Assembly (NCBI GenBank): GCA_040221055.1 | Contig: JAVJVN010000018.1 | Location: 124,001-188,000, forward strand | Origin: Rhodothermales bacterium | GTDB taxonomy: Bacteria; Bacteroidota; Rhodothermia; Rhodothermales; UBA10348 | Direction of reading: 5' to 3' | Length of the DNA: 64,000 nucleotides | Part shown: positions 36,509-46,529 of the stretch, piece after piece | Layout: each line of letters starts with the position of its first letter | Position numbering within the stretch: position 1 is the first letter of the stretch | The notes under the pieces: generated by a model | Seen by the model: the letters and a program-made list of their open reading frames with translations, nothing else | Told to the model about the DNA's origin: nothing | Database searches by the model: none | Made by a program: the position numbers and the translations under genes

Positions 36509-38725
36509 TCAGGATTCGAGTACAACGGGGACGGATTTGAACGCCGGGGTTCGACTTCGTGTATCGACAATCCTGTCCAAAAGTATATTCGATTCCGGAA
36601 AATACATGGCCGCGGCACCCGGACGGATGCGGTCGAACACGGAAACCCGGATGTTGGGCATGGTGCCTGCGGGGCCGTTCACGCGCACACGCTGACCGTC
36701 CCGGAGTCCTTGCGCGGCGGCGGTATCAGGATGAACCAGGATCACGTCGCGGGCGGTCTGTCCCCGATACAGGTCCTCCTCCTCATACACCACGGTGTTG
36801 AATTGCCCCTCGCTCCGGATGGTCATGAGCGTGAGCGTGCCATCATCGGCCGACGGTGGTTCAGGAAGTGGATGTACCAGCAAGCGGGCCTTTCCGTCCG
36901 GCGTAGGGAAACCCGGCGTATGGAAGGTTCGGCCGGCAATCTGGAATTCCTCCTTCGTGGTGTCGATGTCCGCAATGGCTCCGTAACCCGGCACGATCGT
37001 TCCTATGAGACGGCGGATGCCCTCCGTGCTGCCGAGCGTCGTCCAATCCAATCGTTCGGCTCCGGGGACCCACGGATGGGCCGAGCCCATGGATGCACCG
37101 AGTGTGGCAATGACATCTGTTTCAGGGCGTGCACCTGCAATACGGGCCGGGCCGCCATCCGACATGCGAACGTAGTTGAACATGGACTCCTGGGTGGTCG
37201 GCTCGGGCTCCTCGTCCCAGGCCAGGACCGGCAGGATCCAGGTGTCTTTTCCGGTGCCGTGCGCGTGTCCGGTATTCAGGGTCGTGCTCAGATATACCAC
37301 GGTCTCCACCTGTTGCAGGGCCTGCGCGGCAAATGCGGAATCCGGATTCGAACCGTACAGGTTGCCGCCCAGGCACAGCGCAAACCGCATGTGTCCCTCG
37401 GCCGCGGCCTCCATACAGGCCAGGGTGTCACGGCCGGGCCGCGTGGGCAGTTGGATTCCCAGGTGCTCCTCCATGCCGTCGAAGATCTGTTTTTTCAGCT
37501 CGGGCGTCACGCCCATGGATCCCATGCCCTGCACGTTGGAATGTCCCCGGATGGGCATGAGTCCCGCGCCGGGCTTGCCTACCATGCCCCGGATGAGGGC
37601 CAGGTTGGCCATGGCCTGCACGCTGGCCGTTCCATGGGTATGATGCGTGATCCCCATCGCCCAGCTGAACACCACCCGCTCGGCGGTTGCATAGTCGGAG
37701 GCCGTCGCCAGGATCTCTTCCCGGCTCACGCCACTCGATGCCTCGATATCGGTCCAGGACAGGCGTTCCACATGCGCACGGAAAGCCTTGGGGGATGCAC
37801 ACCATCCATCCAGGAATGCCTGGTCTTCGGCGCCCATCTCGAACACGGCCTTCGCCAGGCCCGTGAAAAAGGCCAGATCGCCGCCGGGACGCGGTTGTAC
37901 GAACCGTGAGGCCACGCGCGTGCCGAACAGCATGCTCCGGATATCGCTGGGCACCTTGAACCGCTCGAGTCCCGGTTCACGTACGGGGTTCACCACAATA
38001 ACCTTCCCCCCGCGCCGTCGAAGGTGCATGAGGGAGGTCATGAGCCGCGGATGGTTGCTGGCCGGATTCGCCCCGACGACGAACACCAGATCCGCCTTGT
38101 CCAGATCCTCCAGCACGACCGTCGCCGTTCCGGTCCCCAGACTGCCCGACAAACCTACACCACTCGCTTGGTGGCAATAGAAGCTGCAATTGTTGACGTT
38201 GTTGGTGCCGTAAGCCCGGGCCAGCAATTGCAACAGGAAACCGGCCTCGTTGCTGGAGCGACCCGAAAAGTAGAAGAAACTTTCGTCGGGCGGCGTCGCG
38301 GCCAGTTTCTCGGCGATGGCCTCCAGCGCCTCGTCCCAGGAGACGGGTGCATAACGCGACTGGCCCGCCCGGCGTACCACCGGGCGGGCCAGTCGGCCTG
38401 CATGTTCCAATTGCCGCGGCGACAGGCTCCGCAGCCGGTCCACCGGATGCGTTGCCCAGAAGGCGTCCGGAATGGCCGATTGCATGTCCGACACCATGGC
38501 CTGGAGGCTCTTCTTGCACACTTCAGGGAAATGTCCAGCCTCATTCACCATGCCACCGGACTGCCCGCCCATGCCCAGTGCACAGGTCTTGCACGCGTTG
38601 CGCGTGCGCATGGCTTTCCAGAGGGATCGGAGGCCTCCGGCCTCACCGGCCTTGCGGAAGGTATAGGCCAGCGCCTGCCACCCGCCGCCTGAAGTCGGAC
38701 TATTTCCCGGTGTACTTGGCCACAT
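36509..38725 (-). CDS. FdhF/YdeP family molybdopterin oxidoreductase
   Basis: A 738-residue bis-MGD enzyme related to formate dehydrogenase alpha subunits. An N-terminal iron-sulfur-type CKTCALGMGG is followed by a Cys in PEVCKKS. NNVNNCSFYCHQASGVGLSG aligns with the selenocysteine region of FdhF, and Cys occupies the metal-ligand position. SWAMGITHHTHGTASVQAMA, MPIRGHSNVQGMGSMG and STTLNTGHAHGTGKDTW are family blocks, and the C-terminal MopB domain is complete. No beta or gamma subunit or hydrogenase gene is near, as usual for YdeP-type proteins. The ATG at 38725 overlaps the H-NS-like gene by 26 bp. Confidence 0.88.
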   Translation of the reverse strand: MWPSTPGNSPTSGGGWQALAYTFRKAGEAGGLRSLWKAMRTRNACKTCALGMGGQSGGMVNEAGHFPEVCKKSLQAMVSDMQSAIPDAFWATHPVDRLRSLSPRQLEHAGRLARPVVRRAGQSRYAPVSWDEALEAIAEKLAATPPDESFFYFSGRSSNEAGFLLQLLARAYGTNNVNNCSFYCHQASGVGLSGSLGTGTATVVLEDLDKADLVFVVGANPASNHPRLMTSLMHLRRRGGKVIVVNPVREPGLERFKVPSDIRSMLFGTRVASRFVQPRPGGDLAFFTGLAKAVFEMGAEDQAFLDGWCASPKAFRAHVERLSWTDIEASSGVSREEILATASDYATAERVVFSWAMGITHHTHGTASVQAMANLALIRGMVGKPGAGLMPIRGHSNVQGMGSMGVTPELKKQIFDGMEEHLGIQLPTRPGRDTLACMEAAAEGHMRFALCLGGNLYGSNPDSAFAAQALQQVETVVYLSTTLNTGHAHGTGKDTWILPVLAWDEEPEPTTQESMFNYVRMSDGGPARIAGARPETDVIATLGASMGSAHPWVPGAERLDWTTLGSTEGIRRLIGTIVPGYGAIADIDTTKEEFQIAGRTFHTPGFPTPDGKARLLVHPLPEPPSADDGTLTLMTIRSEGQFNTVVYEEEDLYRGQTARDVILVHPDTAAAQGLRDGQRVRVNGPAGTMPNIRVSVFDRIRPGAAAMYFPESNILLDRIVDTRSRTPAFKSVPVVLES

Positions 38726-39155
38726 CCACCTTGTAGTCACGGACGAATTTGGCAACAATCGGGGACTTTGAATTCAGCCATTCCGGATTGATCATCTTGG
38801 CAGAGAGTGCCTTGGCGTCATCAATCTTTCCATCCACCCGGATTTTGTCGAATGCCTTGATGGTGCGCGCCTTGCGTCCATCCACGCCCTTGCCATTCAG
38901 GATATACTTGTCGGGCGTGTTGCTCTTGCGAACCGACTTCTTTTTCGCTCCACCGGACTTCCTGGCCGTGGACTTGGGTTTGGCTCCGAACAATTCCTCG
39001 ACACTGGTTCCAGCATCGGCACACATCTTCTCAATTTTCTTCCGCAGTTGTTTGTGCGTACGTTCCCGCAATTTCTTGAGCTGCTGCTCAATCTTTGCGC
39101 GTTCTTTTTCCACGCTGGTCTTCTGCTCTATCAGCTCCTGGAGGTTTTCCATCAT
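38700..39155 (-). CDS. H-NS-like small basic DNA-binding protein
   Basis: A 151-residue protein with an N-terminal coiled coil (EQKTSVEKERAKIEQQLKKL, about 8-45), a Lys/Arg/Ser-rich linker (PKSTARKSGGAKKKSVRKS) and a C-terminal part beginning TPDKYILNGKGVDGRKAR. The coiled coil, GTSVEELFG and basic linker resemble H-NS/MvaT-type nucleoid proteins, but the C-terminal motif differs from the standard AT-hook-like DNA-binding loop. The ATG at 39155 starts at the natural coiled coil. Upstream DNA is AT-rich and holds GAACAT-TC-ATGTTC at 39184-39197, a possible binding site. Confidence 0.6.
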   Translation of the reverse strand: MMENLQELIEQKTSVEKERAKIEQQLKKLRERTHKQLRKKIEKMCADAGTSVEELFGAKPKSTARKSGGAKKKSVRKSNTPDKYILNGKGVDGRKARTIKAFDKIRVDGKIDDAKALSAKMINPEWLNSKSPIVAKFVRDYKVDVAKYTGK

Positions 39156-39235
39156 GACGGTCGGGTTTTGGGAATTAAAATGTGAACATTCATGTTCATC
39201 CCGCCAAGATAATTGCATGCACCTGGATTAACAGG

Positions 39236-39258
39236 AGTGTGAACCTTTAATTCACACT
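39236..39258 (-). terminator. Stem-loop at the end of the PHP-domain gene
   Basis: Perfect 8-bp stem AGTGTGAA / TTCACACT with a 7-nt loop that includes the TAA stop of the PHP gene. No clear T-run follows on the minus strand, so it could be a weak terminator or an mRNA-end protecting hairpin. Confidence 0.4.
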
Positions 39259-40539
39259 ATCTGCCAAAACGGGCTGTGTCCATGCCATTTCAACTTCCCG
39301 ATCATGATTAGGGTTGATTTTCGGGGTATCTGAAACAATTCTGGCCCGCACAAACATTTCGGATCCATCAAATGAATATGTGGCCGAAATGCCAACGGTT
39401 GAATGCAATACGATTCCGATATCGTCGCTGAATGTTGTGGTCAGCAGATTGCCTTCGGCATCGTATACGGATTCAGCGCCGGGATCATGGTCCACCCGCG
39501 TACCCAGGAACTCTATGCGGTAGGAAACACCATCTTCCGGCTCTATTTCGACACTGTACAGGCCACCACCGGCACGGACATCTTTCAATTCGACACCGGT
39601 GGACGCGTAGAATGCACCATTCTCCATGGCGGAAAGCAGGGCTTCAGGAGCACGTTCCGACGCCCGCACCATCACCCAACCGCGGCCAACGTTTGCTCGA
39701 TTCATGGCTGTTTCGTGGTAATTGTGCGCATCATCCACCGCCAGACCGAACATCAACGGACGTCCATCACGGACGCGGATGGTGTTGACCACATCCCACA
39801 TCCGCTCGGTGCCCATGCGCAGGGAATCGCCATTGTTGTTCACCAGGGGGTGACCATTGTAGACTTCAAAGAAGCGTTCGCCGTCAATGACCGCCAATTC
39901 TTCCGCAAGCACAGCCCAACCGAAATTGGGATGATTGATGTGTGGAAACATGGTCACACCCAACCGATCCCGTTGCTCAAGAACCCGGTTCACATTGGCC
40001 TGCATGACCTCCACGACACTCCTGAGGGTGTCTCCTGCCGATTCCGCCTCCCTGCCGGCCGGATGAATGTATTCCTGCAGGTTGGTGGCGTTCACATGGA
40101 TGGGTTTGCGCCCGAACCGGTCTGATATTTCCTCGGCCTGAATGAGCAACATCCGTTCGGAAAACCGGGATCGGTACTCCGAAAACGTCTTGAGACGTAC
40201 CTGGAGCGTCGTATCGACCTGGCGGGTTTCCACCCATTCCTCACCGAACGCGGCCAGATACCGATCGAAAATCGGGCGGCGCAGTGCATTGATGTCCATC
40301 CAGCGCGCCGTATCGGCCGCCATGGTATTGTGATCGGAAATGGCCAGGAAGTCATAGCCATTGTCTGCATACCATTGTGCAATAGACTCCGGAAAATCAT
40401 CCCCGTCGCTCCAGAACGAGTGCGTGTGCAGATTGCCCTTGAACCATGTGGCGGGCGGTTCCGGATTGGTGCATCCAGACACAAAAACGGGTATGCAAAG
40501 CAAAAAAAGGAATAGGGCAGGAAATCCGGCGGTACGCAT
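39247..40539 (-). CDS. PHP-domain lipoprotein
   Basis: A 430-residue exported protein with a lipobox (FVSGC at about 20-23). The PHP metallo-phosphoesterase fold is indicated by NLHTHSFWSDGDDF and FLAISDHNTM, with HINHPNFGWA and LAVDDAHNYHE supplying later metal ligands. The last 130 residues look like beta-sandwich (VGISATYSFDGSEMFVRARI). Such secreted PHP proteins are common in Bacteroidota, but their phosphoester or polysaccharide substrates are not known. Confidence 0.82.
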   Translation of the reverse strand: MRTAGFPALFLFLLCIPVFVSGCTNPEPPATWFKGNLHTHSFWSDGDDFPESIAQWYADNGYDFLAISDHNTMAADTARWMDINALRRPIFDRYLAAFGEEWVETRQVDTTLQVRLKTFSEYRSRFSERMLLIQAEEISDRFGRKPIHVNATNLQEYIHPAGREAESAGDTLRSVVEVMQANVNRVLEQRDRLGVTMFPHINHPNFGWAVLAEELAVIDGERFFEVYNGHPLVNNNGDSLRMGTERMWDVVNTIRVRDGRPLMFGLAVDDAHNYHETAMNRANVGRGWVMVRASERAPEALLSAMENGAFYASTGVELKDVRAGGGLYSVEIEPEDGVSYRIEFLGTRVDHDPGAESVYDAEGNLLTTTFSDDIGIVLHSTVGISATYSFDGSEMFVRARIVSDTPKINPNHDREVEMAWTQPVLADSVN

Positions 40540-40631
40540 GGTGGGGTTTCAGGGATGATTGATCTTTGGGATGATACCGATTGTCGTATCTTCCGACACA
40601 TCTTTTTTGTCCCTCAGTCCACCCTGTTTTT

Positions 40632-41747
40632 GTGCCCCACATCCTTTCCGTCGTCGGTGCCCGACCCAATTTCATGAAAGTCGCGGCGCTGGATGCCGCG
40701 TTCCGCACCCAATCCGCCATTCGGCACAGCATTGTCCACACCGGACAGCACTACGACGAAAAGATGAGTGACATCTTTTTCCGGGAGATGGCGCTTCCCG
40801 AACCGGATGTGTTCATGGGCGTCGGAGGGGGCAGTCATGCCAGGCAGACGGCCGCCATCATGCAGGCGTTCGAGGACGTGGTCCTGGAAATGGCCCCGGA
40901 CGCCGTGCTCGTGGTGGGCGATGTCAATTCCACCATGGCCTGTTCCCTGGTCGCCTCGAAACTGCATGTCCCCATTGTCCATGTGGAAGCCGGTCTGCGG
41001 TCCGGTGACCGCGGCATGCCGGAGGAAATCAACCGTATTGTGACGGACGCCATTGCCGATGTCCTGTATGTCAGCGATCCGTCCGGCATGGACTTCCTTG
41101 AAGCGGAAGGCGTGCCGGCCAGCAAGGTGCACTTCGTGGGCAACGTGATGATCGATTCGCTCCATCGCTACCGGCCCCTGGCCGACGCCCGCCCCGTCCT
41201 GGACGACTGGGCACTGTCTCCCGGCGGATACATCCTGCTGACCCTGCATCGTCCCGCCACGGTGGACAGCGCAGACGGCCTGGCCCGGATGGCCGGCGTA
41301 TTCGAGGCGCTCGCGGGTGAATGGCCCGATCAGCCCCTCGTGTTCCCCATCCATCCCCGGACCCGGGCCAACATGGAACGGTTCGGCCTGGCCGATCGGT
41401 TCGCCGCCATCCGTACGCTGCAGCTGCACGAACCGGTGGGCTACCTGGATTTCCTGAAGCTGCAATCGGCCGCGCGCTTCATCGTGACGGACTCCGGTGG
41501 CATCCAGGAGGAGAGCACCATCCTGGAGGTACCGTGCCTGACGCTTCGCCCCAATACGGAGCGCCCCGTCACCATCACCCATGGAACGAACGTGTTGCTG
41601 CCGCCCGACACCCCCGACCTGGCCGGGCGCGTCCTGGCCTACGTCCGCGAGGCGAACGAGGGACGCTGGAAAACGGCGCAGCCCATTGACGGGTGGGATG
41701 GTCACGCCGCCGAGCGGATTGCCGCGGACCTGCTGACCCGGTTCTGA
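40632..41747 (+). CDS. wecB: UDP-N-acetylglucosamine 2-epimerase (non-hydrolysing)
   Basis: A 371-residue epimerase that converts UDP-GlcNAc to UDP-ManNAc for surface polysaccharides. Signatures are ILSVVGARPNFMKVAAL, HTGQHYDEKMSDIFF, VVGDVNSTMA, HVEAGLRSGD, EINRIVTDAIAD, HRPATVDS and DSGGIQEESTIL. The GTG at 40632 is chosen because the family begins two or three residues before ILSVVGARP; an ATG at 40581 would add 17 unrelated residues. With gmd, ugd, wlbA-like and wzi it belongs to a capsule/O-antigen region. Confidence 0.92.
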   Translation: MPHILSVVGARPNFMKVAALDAAFRTQSAIRHSIVHTGQHYDEKMSDIFFREMALPEPDVFMGVGGGSHARQTAAIMQAFEDVVLEMAPDAVLVVGDVNSTMACSLVASKLHVPIVHVEAGLRSGDRGMPEEINRIVTDAIADVLYVSDPSGMDFLEAEGVPASKVHFVGNVMIDSLHRYRPLADARPVLDDWALSPGGYILLTLHRPATVDSADGLARMAGVFEALAGEWPDQPLVFPIHPRTRANMERFGLADRFAAIRTLQLHEPVGYLDFLKLQSAARFIVTDSGGIQEESTILEVPCLTLRPNTERPVTITHGTNVLLPPDTPDLAGRVLAYVREANEGRWKTAQPIDGWDGHAAERIAADLLTRF

Positions 41748-41795
41748 CGCGCCGGTTCTGACGCCCCGACTACTCACCCATCCGCCTACCCGGCC

Positions 41796-42434
41796 CTACC
41801 AGCCCTCCGGACGGAAGAACTCCCCCTGCCCATCCTCCATCCGGTCCGGAAACTGACACCGGGACAGGTTTTTCCGGGTAATGGATCGAATGAAGTCGGC
41901 GTTCCGCTCAATGTCCTTCACCGGATGGGTATGCGGATTCAGTACCCCGATCTTCAGGCCGATCTCGCGACGGATGATCTTGAGGGGTTCGGCCAGGTCG
42001 GAATCATTGGACATGAGCACGCCCACGTCAAATGCATCCATATGGGCATCGTGCACCATGTGGGAAGCCAGGTTCACATCCGTCCGCTTTTCCTCCGTCT
42101 TGAGTACCTCGGCCGTCGTGACATCGTCCGACTCCGGGTGTGCCAGGGGCAGCCGGGTAACGTGCGTGCGGAACTGGCCGAACTGAAGTTCAACCGAGGG
42201 CAGTGTCCGGAGCGCCCGGAGGTATGTCCGTTGCCGGGCAGGGCGCAACCCGTCATCCCCGCGGTCCTCCAGCAAAGCCGTGTAGTACTTTATGCGCACC
42301 ACATCGTACTCGTGGAGCATGTCCGCGCAAAGCGCCTCCAGGTCCAGCCATTTGAAGGAGGTTCGGCTGAGGGCACCGTAAAACAGGTTCCAGGCATCTA
42401 TGTAGACTACAGCTCGCATTCGGGTGGTGCTCAT
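41796..42434 (-). CDS. NYN domain-containing protein (PIN-like ribonuclease fold)
   Basis: A 212-residue protein with the NYN fold: VVYIDAWNLFYGAL near the N-terminus, DVNLASHMVHDA in the middle and VLMSNDSDLAEPLKIIR later. The three Asp residues are those expected to bind the catalytic metal. NYN proteins cut or process RNA. It stands alone between wecB (convergent, 48 bp) and wzi (divergent, 46 bp). The ATG at 42434 starts MSTTRMRAVV; an ATG at 42419 (MRAVV) is an alternative. Confidence 0.85.
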   Translation of the reverse strand: MSTTRMRAVVYIDAWNLFYGALSRTSFKWLDLEALCADMLHEYDVVRIKYYTALLEDRGDDGLRPARQRTYLRALRTLPSVELQFGQFRTHVTRLPLAHPESDDVTTAEVLKTEEKRTDVNLASHMVHDAHMDAFDVGVLMSNDSDLAEPLKIIRREIGLKIGVLNPHTHPVKDIERNADFIRSITRKNLSRCQFPDRMEDGQGEFFRPEGW

Positions 42435-42480
42435 GCGGGTAATATATGCCATCTTGTCGCCGCCTGACGTAGTTTGCGCC

Positions 42481-44160
42481 ATGCATTTCATCCGCACCCT
42501 TTTACTCAGCCCCCGCTTCCTCTCGGCGTTTTTCCTCGCGGTGGTGTTCGCGGCTCCGACCCAGGCCCAGAAGGACGGCCTCCTCCAGCCCGGCGATGAC
42601 ATCCACCGCTTCCTGGAGCGGATGCAGACCGCAGGCTTGCTGAATGGGGCCCATCTCTCCCATCGGCCCCTCTCGGCCTATGAGGCCCGCGGGTATCTGG
42701 ACCAGGTTTCGGACGCCGATTCGGGGAATGCGCTCAGCTCCGTGGACCGGACCTTGCTGGCCCGCTACCGGGACCTCGACCCCACATGGCGCAACGACCT
42801 CTTCGGCGCGGAGAGCTCGGACACGCTCGGCGGTCGCACCGACTGGGCCGTCCAGATCAACCCCCTGCTGAATATGTCGGCCGGGCGCGCATTCCTGGTG
42901 AGCGAAGAGGATCCCGCATTGCCCATTACCGGCAATTCCTTCCGGAATGTCTGGCAGAACTCCCGGGGCGCCCGCCTGTCGGGACACATCGGCCCATATC
43001 TGTTCTTCGAGGGTCGGCTGACCGAAAACCAACGCCAACCGCTCATCAACCGCCTTCGGGACAGCTCGGCGCCGGGACTGCCCAGCGTACAATTCAAGAA
43101 CGGCGACACGTACGACTGGATGGATTCCCAGGGCATGATCGGCCTCCGGACCAATCATTTCGAAGTCCGGTTCGGCCGCGACCGGAACCTGTGGGGCACG
43201 GGCACATCCTCCACCATGCTGTCCGACTTCCCGACCGCATACGACCAGGTCCAGATCCGGACGAGCGTATGGCGTCTGCAGTATACCAACCTGTTTGCGG
43301 CCCTGGCAGTGACGGGCGCCGGTACACCCACTGGATTCCGCCCGCGCAAATACTCGGCCATGCATCGCCTGGCCATCCGGATTACGGACCGGATTGAAGT
43401 CGGTCTGTTCGAGACCGTCGTCTTCGCCACCGACTCCCTGGGCACGCGCGACCGGTTCGACTTGGCCTACGCCAATCCCATCATCCTGTACCGGGCCGCC
43501 GAGCGCGACCGGGGGTCACCGGACAATGTGCTCATTGGCCTGTCGGGCTCCTGGCGGCCGGTGGACAACGTGCGCCTGTACGGGGAGTTCATGCTGGATG
43601 AATTCGCCAGCTCGTTCTTCGGAGAGGAATGGTGGGCCAACAAGTGGGCCTGGATGACCGGCGTCCACGTGACGAACCTGCCGTTGGAACGACTGGACCT
43701 GCGGGCCGAAGTGGCACGCATCCGCCCCTTCATGTATGCCCATAAGGGGGACTACAACGCGTTCACCCATTTCGGGGATGGCCTCGGGCATCCCGCGGGC
43801 GCCAACGCCATCGAATTCGACCTGCGTGCGCACTACACGGCTACGGCGCGGCTCGCCCTGTCGGGCTCAGCGCGCCTGCACCGCCAGGGCATGGACCTGC
43901 CCGGCGAGAACATGGGCGCCGACCCCACCCGCAGCTACCAGACCCGCTTGCGCGACTTCGGCCACACCTTTCTGCAAGGCGACCTTGCGGAAACGATGGA
44001 CCTCCAGGGCTCGGCGCACTGGAATGTCTGGTCGGATCTGGTCCTGGATGCAGGCGTTCGGGTCTACCGTACATCGCGTGAAAGCACCGGCAGTGCCACC
44101 TGGCTGCTGCCTGAAGTCGCCGTGCGCTGGGGCATCCCGCTGAATCATCGCATCCATTGA
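42481..44160 (+). CDS. Capsule assembly Wzi family outer-membrane protein
   Basis: A 559-residue exported beta-barrel protein. The signal peptide ends near TQAQ. The body has alternating hydrophobic/polar strands and blocks typical of the Wzi group: FEVRFGRDRNLWGTG, YANPIILYRAAE, GEFMLDEFASSF and YNAFTHFGDGLGHP. Wzi-type proteins hold capsular polysaccharide at the outer surface. The gmd gene begins 9 bp after its stop, so it leads a wzi-gmd-ugd operon. Confidence 0.86.
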   Translation: MHFIRTLLLSPRFLSAFFLAVVFAAPTQAQKDGLLQPGDDIHRFLERMQTAGLLNGAHLSHRPLSAYEARGYLDQVSDADSGNALSSVDRTLLARYRDLDPTWRNDLFGAESSDTLGGRTDWAVQINPLLNMSAGRAFLVSEEDPALPITGNSFRNVWQNSRGARLSGHIGPYLFFEGRLTENQRQPLINRLRDSSAPGLPSVQFKNGDTYDWMDSQGMIGLRTNHFEVRFGRDRNLWGTGTSSTMLSDFPTAYDQVQIRTSVWRLQYTNLFAALAVTGAGTPTGFRPRKYSAMHRLAIRITDRIEVGLFETVVFATDSLGTRDRFDLAYANPIILYRAAERDRGSPDNVLIGLSGSWRPVDNVRLYGEFMLDEFASSFFGEEWWANKWAWMTGVHVTNLPLERLDLRAEVARIRPFMYAHKGDYNAFTHFGDGLGHPAGANAIEFDLRAHYTATARLALSGSARLHRQGMDLPGENMGADPTRSYQTRLRDFGHTFLQGDLAETMDLQGSAHWNVWSDLVLDAGVRVYRTSRESTGSATWLLPEVAVRWGIPLNHRIH

Positions 44161-44169
44161 ATTATTGAA

Positions 44170-45207
44170 ATGAAAAAAGCTCTCATTACAGGCGTCACCG
44201 GACAGGACGGCGCGTATCTTGCCGAACTGCTCCTCGAAAAGGGCTACGAGGTCCATGGCGTCAAGCGGCGATCCAGCTCATTCAACACGGGGCGCATCGA
44301 TCATCTCTACCAGGATCCCCACAACCCGGATCAGCGGTTCATCCTGCATTACGGCGACCTGACCGACTCGACGAACATCATCCGGATTGTCCAGGAAGTC
44401 CAACCCGACGAAATCTACAACCTGGGGGCCCAGAGCCACGTCCAGGTCAGCTTCGAGACCCCCGAGTACACGGCCAACTCCGACGCGGTCGGCGTGCTTC
44501 GCATATTGGAAGCCATCCGGATCCTCGGCCTCCAGGAAAAGACCCGGTTCTACCAGGCCTCCACGTCCGAGCTGTTCGGACTCGTCCAGGAAGTGCCGCA
44601 GAAGGAAACCACGCCGTTCTACCCCCGCAGTCCGTACGGTGTCGCCAAACTCTACGGCTACTGGATTACGGTCAACTACCGGGAAGCCTACGGCATGTAC
44701 GCCTGCAACGGCATCCTCTTCAACCACGAGAGCCCCATCCGCGGCGAGACCTTCGTTACGCGCAAGATCACCCGGGCTGCGGTCAACATTTCGCTCGGCC
44801 GTCAGGACTGCCTGTACCTCGGCAACCTGGACGCCAAGCGCGACTGGGGTCACGCCAAGGACTACGTGCGTGGCATGTGGCTGATGGTCCAGCAGGACAC
44901 TCCACAGGATTATGTCCTGGCCACGGGCGAGACGCATACGGTCCGCTCCTTCTGCGACAGTGCGTTTGCGGCGGCCGGCATGAAGATCACGTGGGAGGGC
45001 TCCGGTGTCGACGAAGTCGGTGTGGATTCCGCCACCGGAAAGCGTGTCGTTGCCGTTGATCCCCGATATTTCCGCCCGACAGAAGTCGACCTGCTCATTG
45101 GCGATGCCTCCAAGGCCCGGCAGGAGCTCGGCTGGGTGCCGGAATACACCCTGCAGGAAATGATCCAGGAAATGGTCGAAAGCGACCTAAAAAACGCGTC
45201 CAAATGA
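44170..45207 (+). CDS. gmd: GDP-mannose 4,6-dehydratase
   Basis: A 345-residue extended SDR that makes GDP-4-keto-6-deoxymannose, the precursor of GDP-fucose, rhamnose or perosamine units. NADP-binding [17 protein letters not shown] and [13 protein letters not shown], substrate blocks [19 protein letters not shown] and [16 protein letters not shown], and the catalytic YGVAK motif are present, with STSELFG. All are typical. It overlaps ugd by 4 bp (ATGA). Confidence 0.96.
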   Translation: MKKALITGVTGQDGAYLAELLLEKGYEVHGVKRRSSSFNTGRIDHLYQDPHNPDQRFILHYGDLTDSTNIIRIVQEVQPDEIYNLGAQSHVQVSFETPEYTANSDAVGVLRILEAIRILGLQEKTRFYQASTSELFGLVQEVPQKETTPFYPRSPYGVAKLYGYWITVNYREAYGMYACNGILFNHESPIRGETFVTRKITRAAVNISLGRQDCLYLGNLDAKRDWGHAKDYVRGMWLMVQQDTPQDYVLATGETHTVRSFCDSAFAAAGMKITWEGSGVDEVGVDSATGKRVVAVDPRYFRPTEVDLLIGDASKARQELGWVPEYTLQEMIQEMVESDLKNASK

Positions 45208-46529
45208 ACATCGGCATTGTAGGAACCGGATACGTCGGCCTTGTCACGGGCACGTGTTTCGCGGAAATGGGATACGACGTGACCTGCGTCGACATCGATC
45301 CGGCGAAAGTGGAAAAATTGTCGGCCGGAACGCCGACCATCTTCGAAACCGGCCTCGAACTGCTGCTGAAGCGCAACATCAAGGAAGGCCGGTTGTCCTT
45401 CACGACGCAGCTGGCCGATGCGGCAATGTCCTGCAAGGTGCTGTTTTTTGCCCTCCCTACCCCGCCCGGCGGTGACGGCGAGGCCGATCTGTCGTACGTG
45501 GAGGGAGCCGCCCGGGATCTGGGACGCATCTGGAACGAGTCCGGATTCGACGGCTACTGCGTGGTGGTCAACAAGTCGACCGTACCGGTCGGCACGGCCG
45601 ACCGGGTGCGCGGCATCCTTGAGGAAGCCGGCCACGTGGCCGGGGCCCGATTCGACGTCGTATCGAACCCCGAATTCCTGCGCGAAGGCGTCGCTATCGC
45701 TGACTTCATGAAGCCCGAGCGGATTGTCGTGGGTACGTCGTCACAGGCCGCCGAGGACATCATGCGCAGCATCTACGAGCCCTTCGTGCGCCAGGGCAAT
45801 CCCATCCTGATCATGGACGAACGGTCCTCGGAAATGACCAAGTACGCCGCCAACTCCTTCCTGGCCACCAAGATATCGTTCATCAACGAGGTCGCGAACC
45901 TGTGCGAGCGCGTGGGCGCGAACGTGGACCACGTGCGCCAGGGCATCGGCACCGATTCGCGCATTGGCAACCTCTTCCTGTATCCCGGCGTCGGCTTCGG
46001 CGGCAGTTGCTTCCCGAAGGATGTCCAGGCATTGCATCGTACATCCCGCCAGAACGGATACGATTTCCGCATCCTGGATGCCGTGCTCGAAGTCAACGAC
46101 CGTCAGCGCCACCGTCTCTCGAAGGCCATCATCGACCGCTTCGGCGGATCCCTGGCCGGTCGTACCATCGCGGTCTGGGGCCTGGCCTTCAAAGCCCGGA
46201 CCGACGATGTCCGCGAGTCCCCGGCCCATTACATCATCCGGGACCTGTTGGATGCGGGCGCGCGGGTAAAAGCGTTCGATCCGGAAGCCATGGACACCAC
46301 GCGCGCCGTATTCGGGGATGCGATTGCCTACGGCGACGAGCCCTACGCGGTCCTCGAGGGGGCCGATGCGCTCGCCATCTGCACCGAGTGGCATGAATTC
46401 CGCCGTCCGGACTTCGACGAAGTCAAGGCACTGCTGAAAGCACCCATGGTGTTCGACGGCCGAAACCTCTACAAGCCCGAGCGCATGCGCGCCATGGGCT
46501 TCGAGTACACCTCCATCGGGCGGCCCTAG
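45204..46529 (+). CDS. ugd: UDP-glucose 6-dehydrogenase
   Basis: A 441-residue enzyme oxidising UDP-glucose to UDP-glucuronate with NAD, in two steps. The nucleotide fold begins [16 protein letters not shown], and [26 protein letters not shown] and [15 protein letters not shown] follow. The catalytic Cys C269 lies in [12 protein letters not shown]. The end [18 protein letters not shown] is the usual C-terminus. Its close relation to UDP-HexNAc dehydrogenases leaves the exact sugar open, but the length and GSCFPKD context favour Ugd/TuaD. It is translationally coupled to gmd. Confidence 0.93.
   Translation: MNIGIVGTGYVGLVTGTCFAEMGYDVTCVDIDPAKVEKLSAGTPTIFETGLELLLKRNIKEGRLSFTTQLADAAMSCKVLFFALPTPPGGDGEADLSYVEGAARDLGRIWNESGFDGYCVVVNKSTVPVGTADRVRGILEEAGHVAGARFDVVSNPEFLREGVAIADFMKPERIVVGTSSQAAEDIMRSIYEPFVRQGNPILIMDERSSEMTKYAANSFLATKISFINEVANLCERVGANVDHVRQGIGTDSRIGNLFLYPGVGFGGSCFPKDVQALHRTSRQNGYDFRILDAVLEVNDRQRHRLSKAIIDRFGGSLAGRTIAVWGLAFKARTDDVRESPAHYIIRDLLDAGARVKAFDPEAMDTTRAVFGDAIAYGDEPYAVLEGADALAICTEWHEFRRPDFDEVKALLKAPMVFDGRNLYKPERMRAMGFEYTSIGRP

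Noticed and set aside
39236-39258. Strong intrinsic terminator
   Set aside because: The stem is good but no T-run follows on the transcribed strand, so only a weak call is made.
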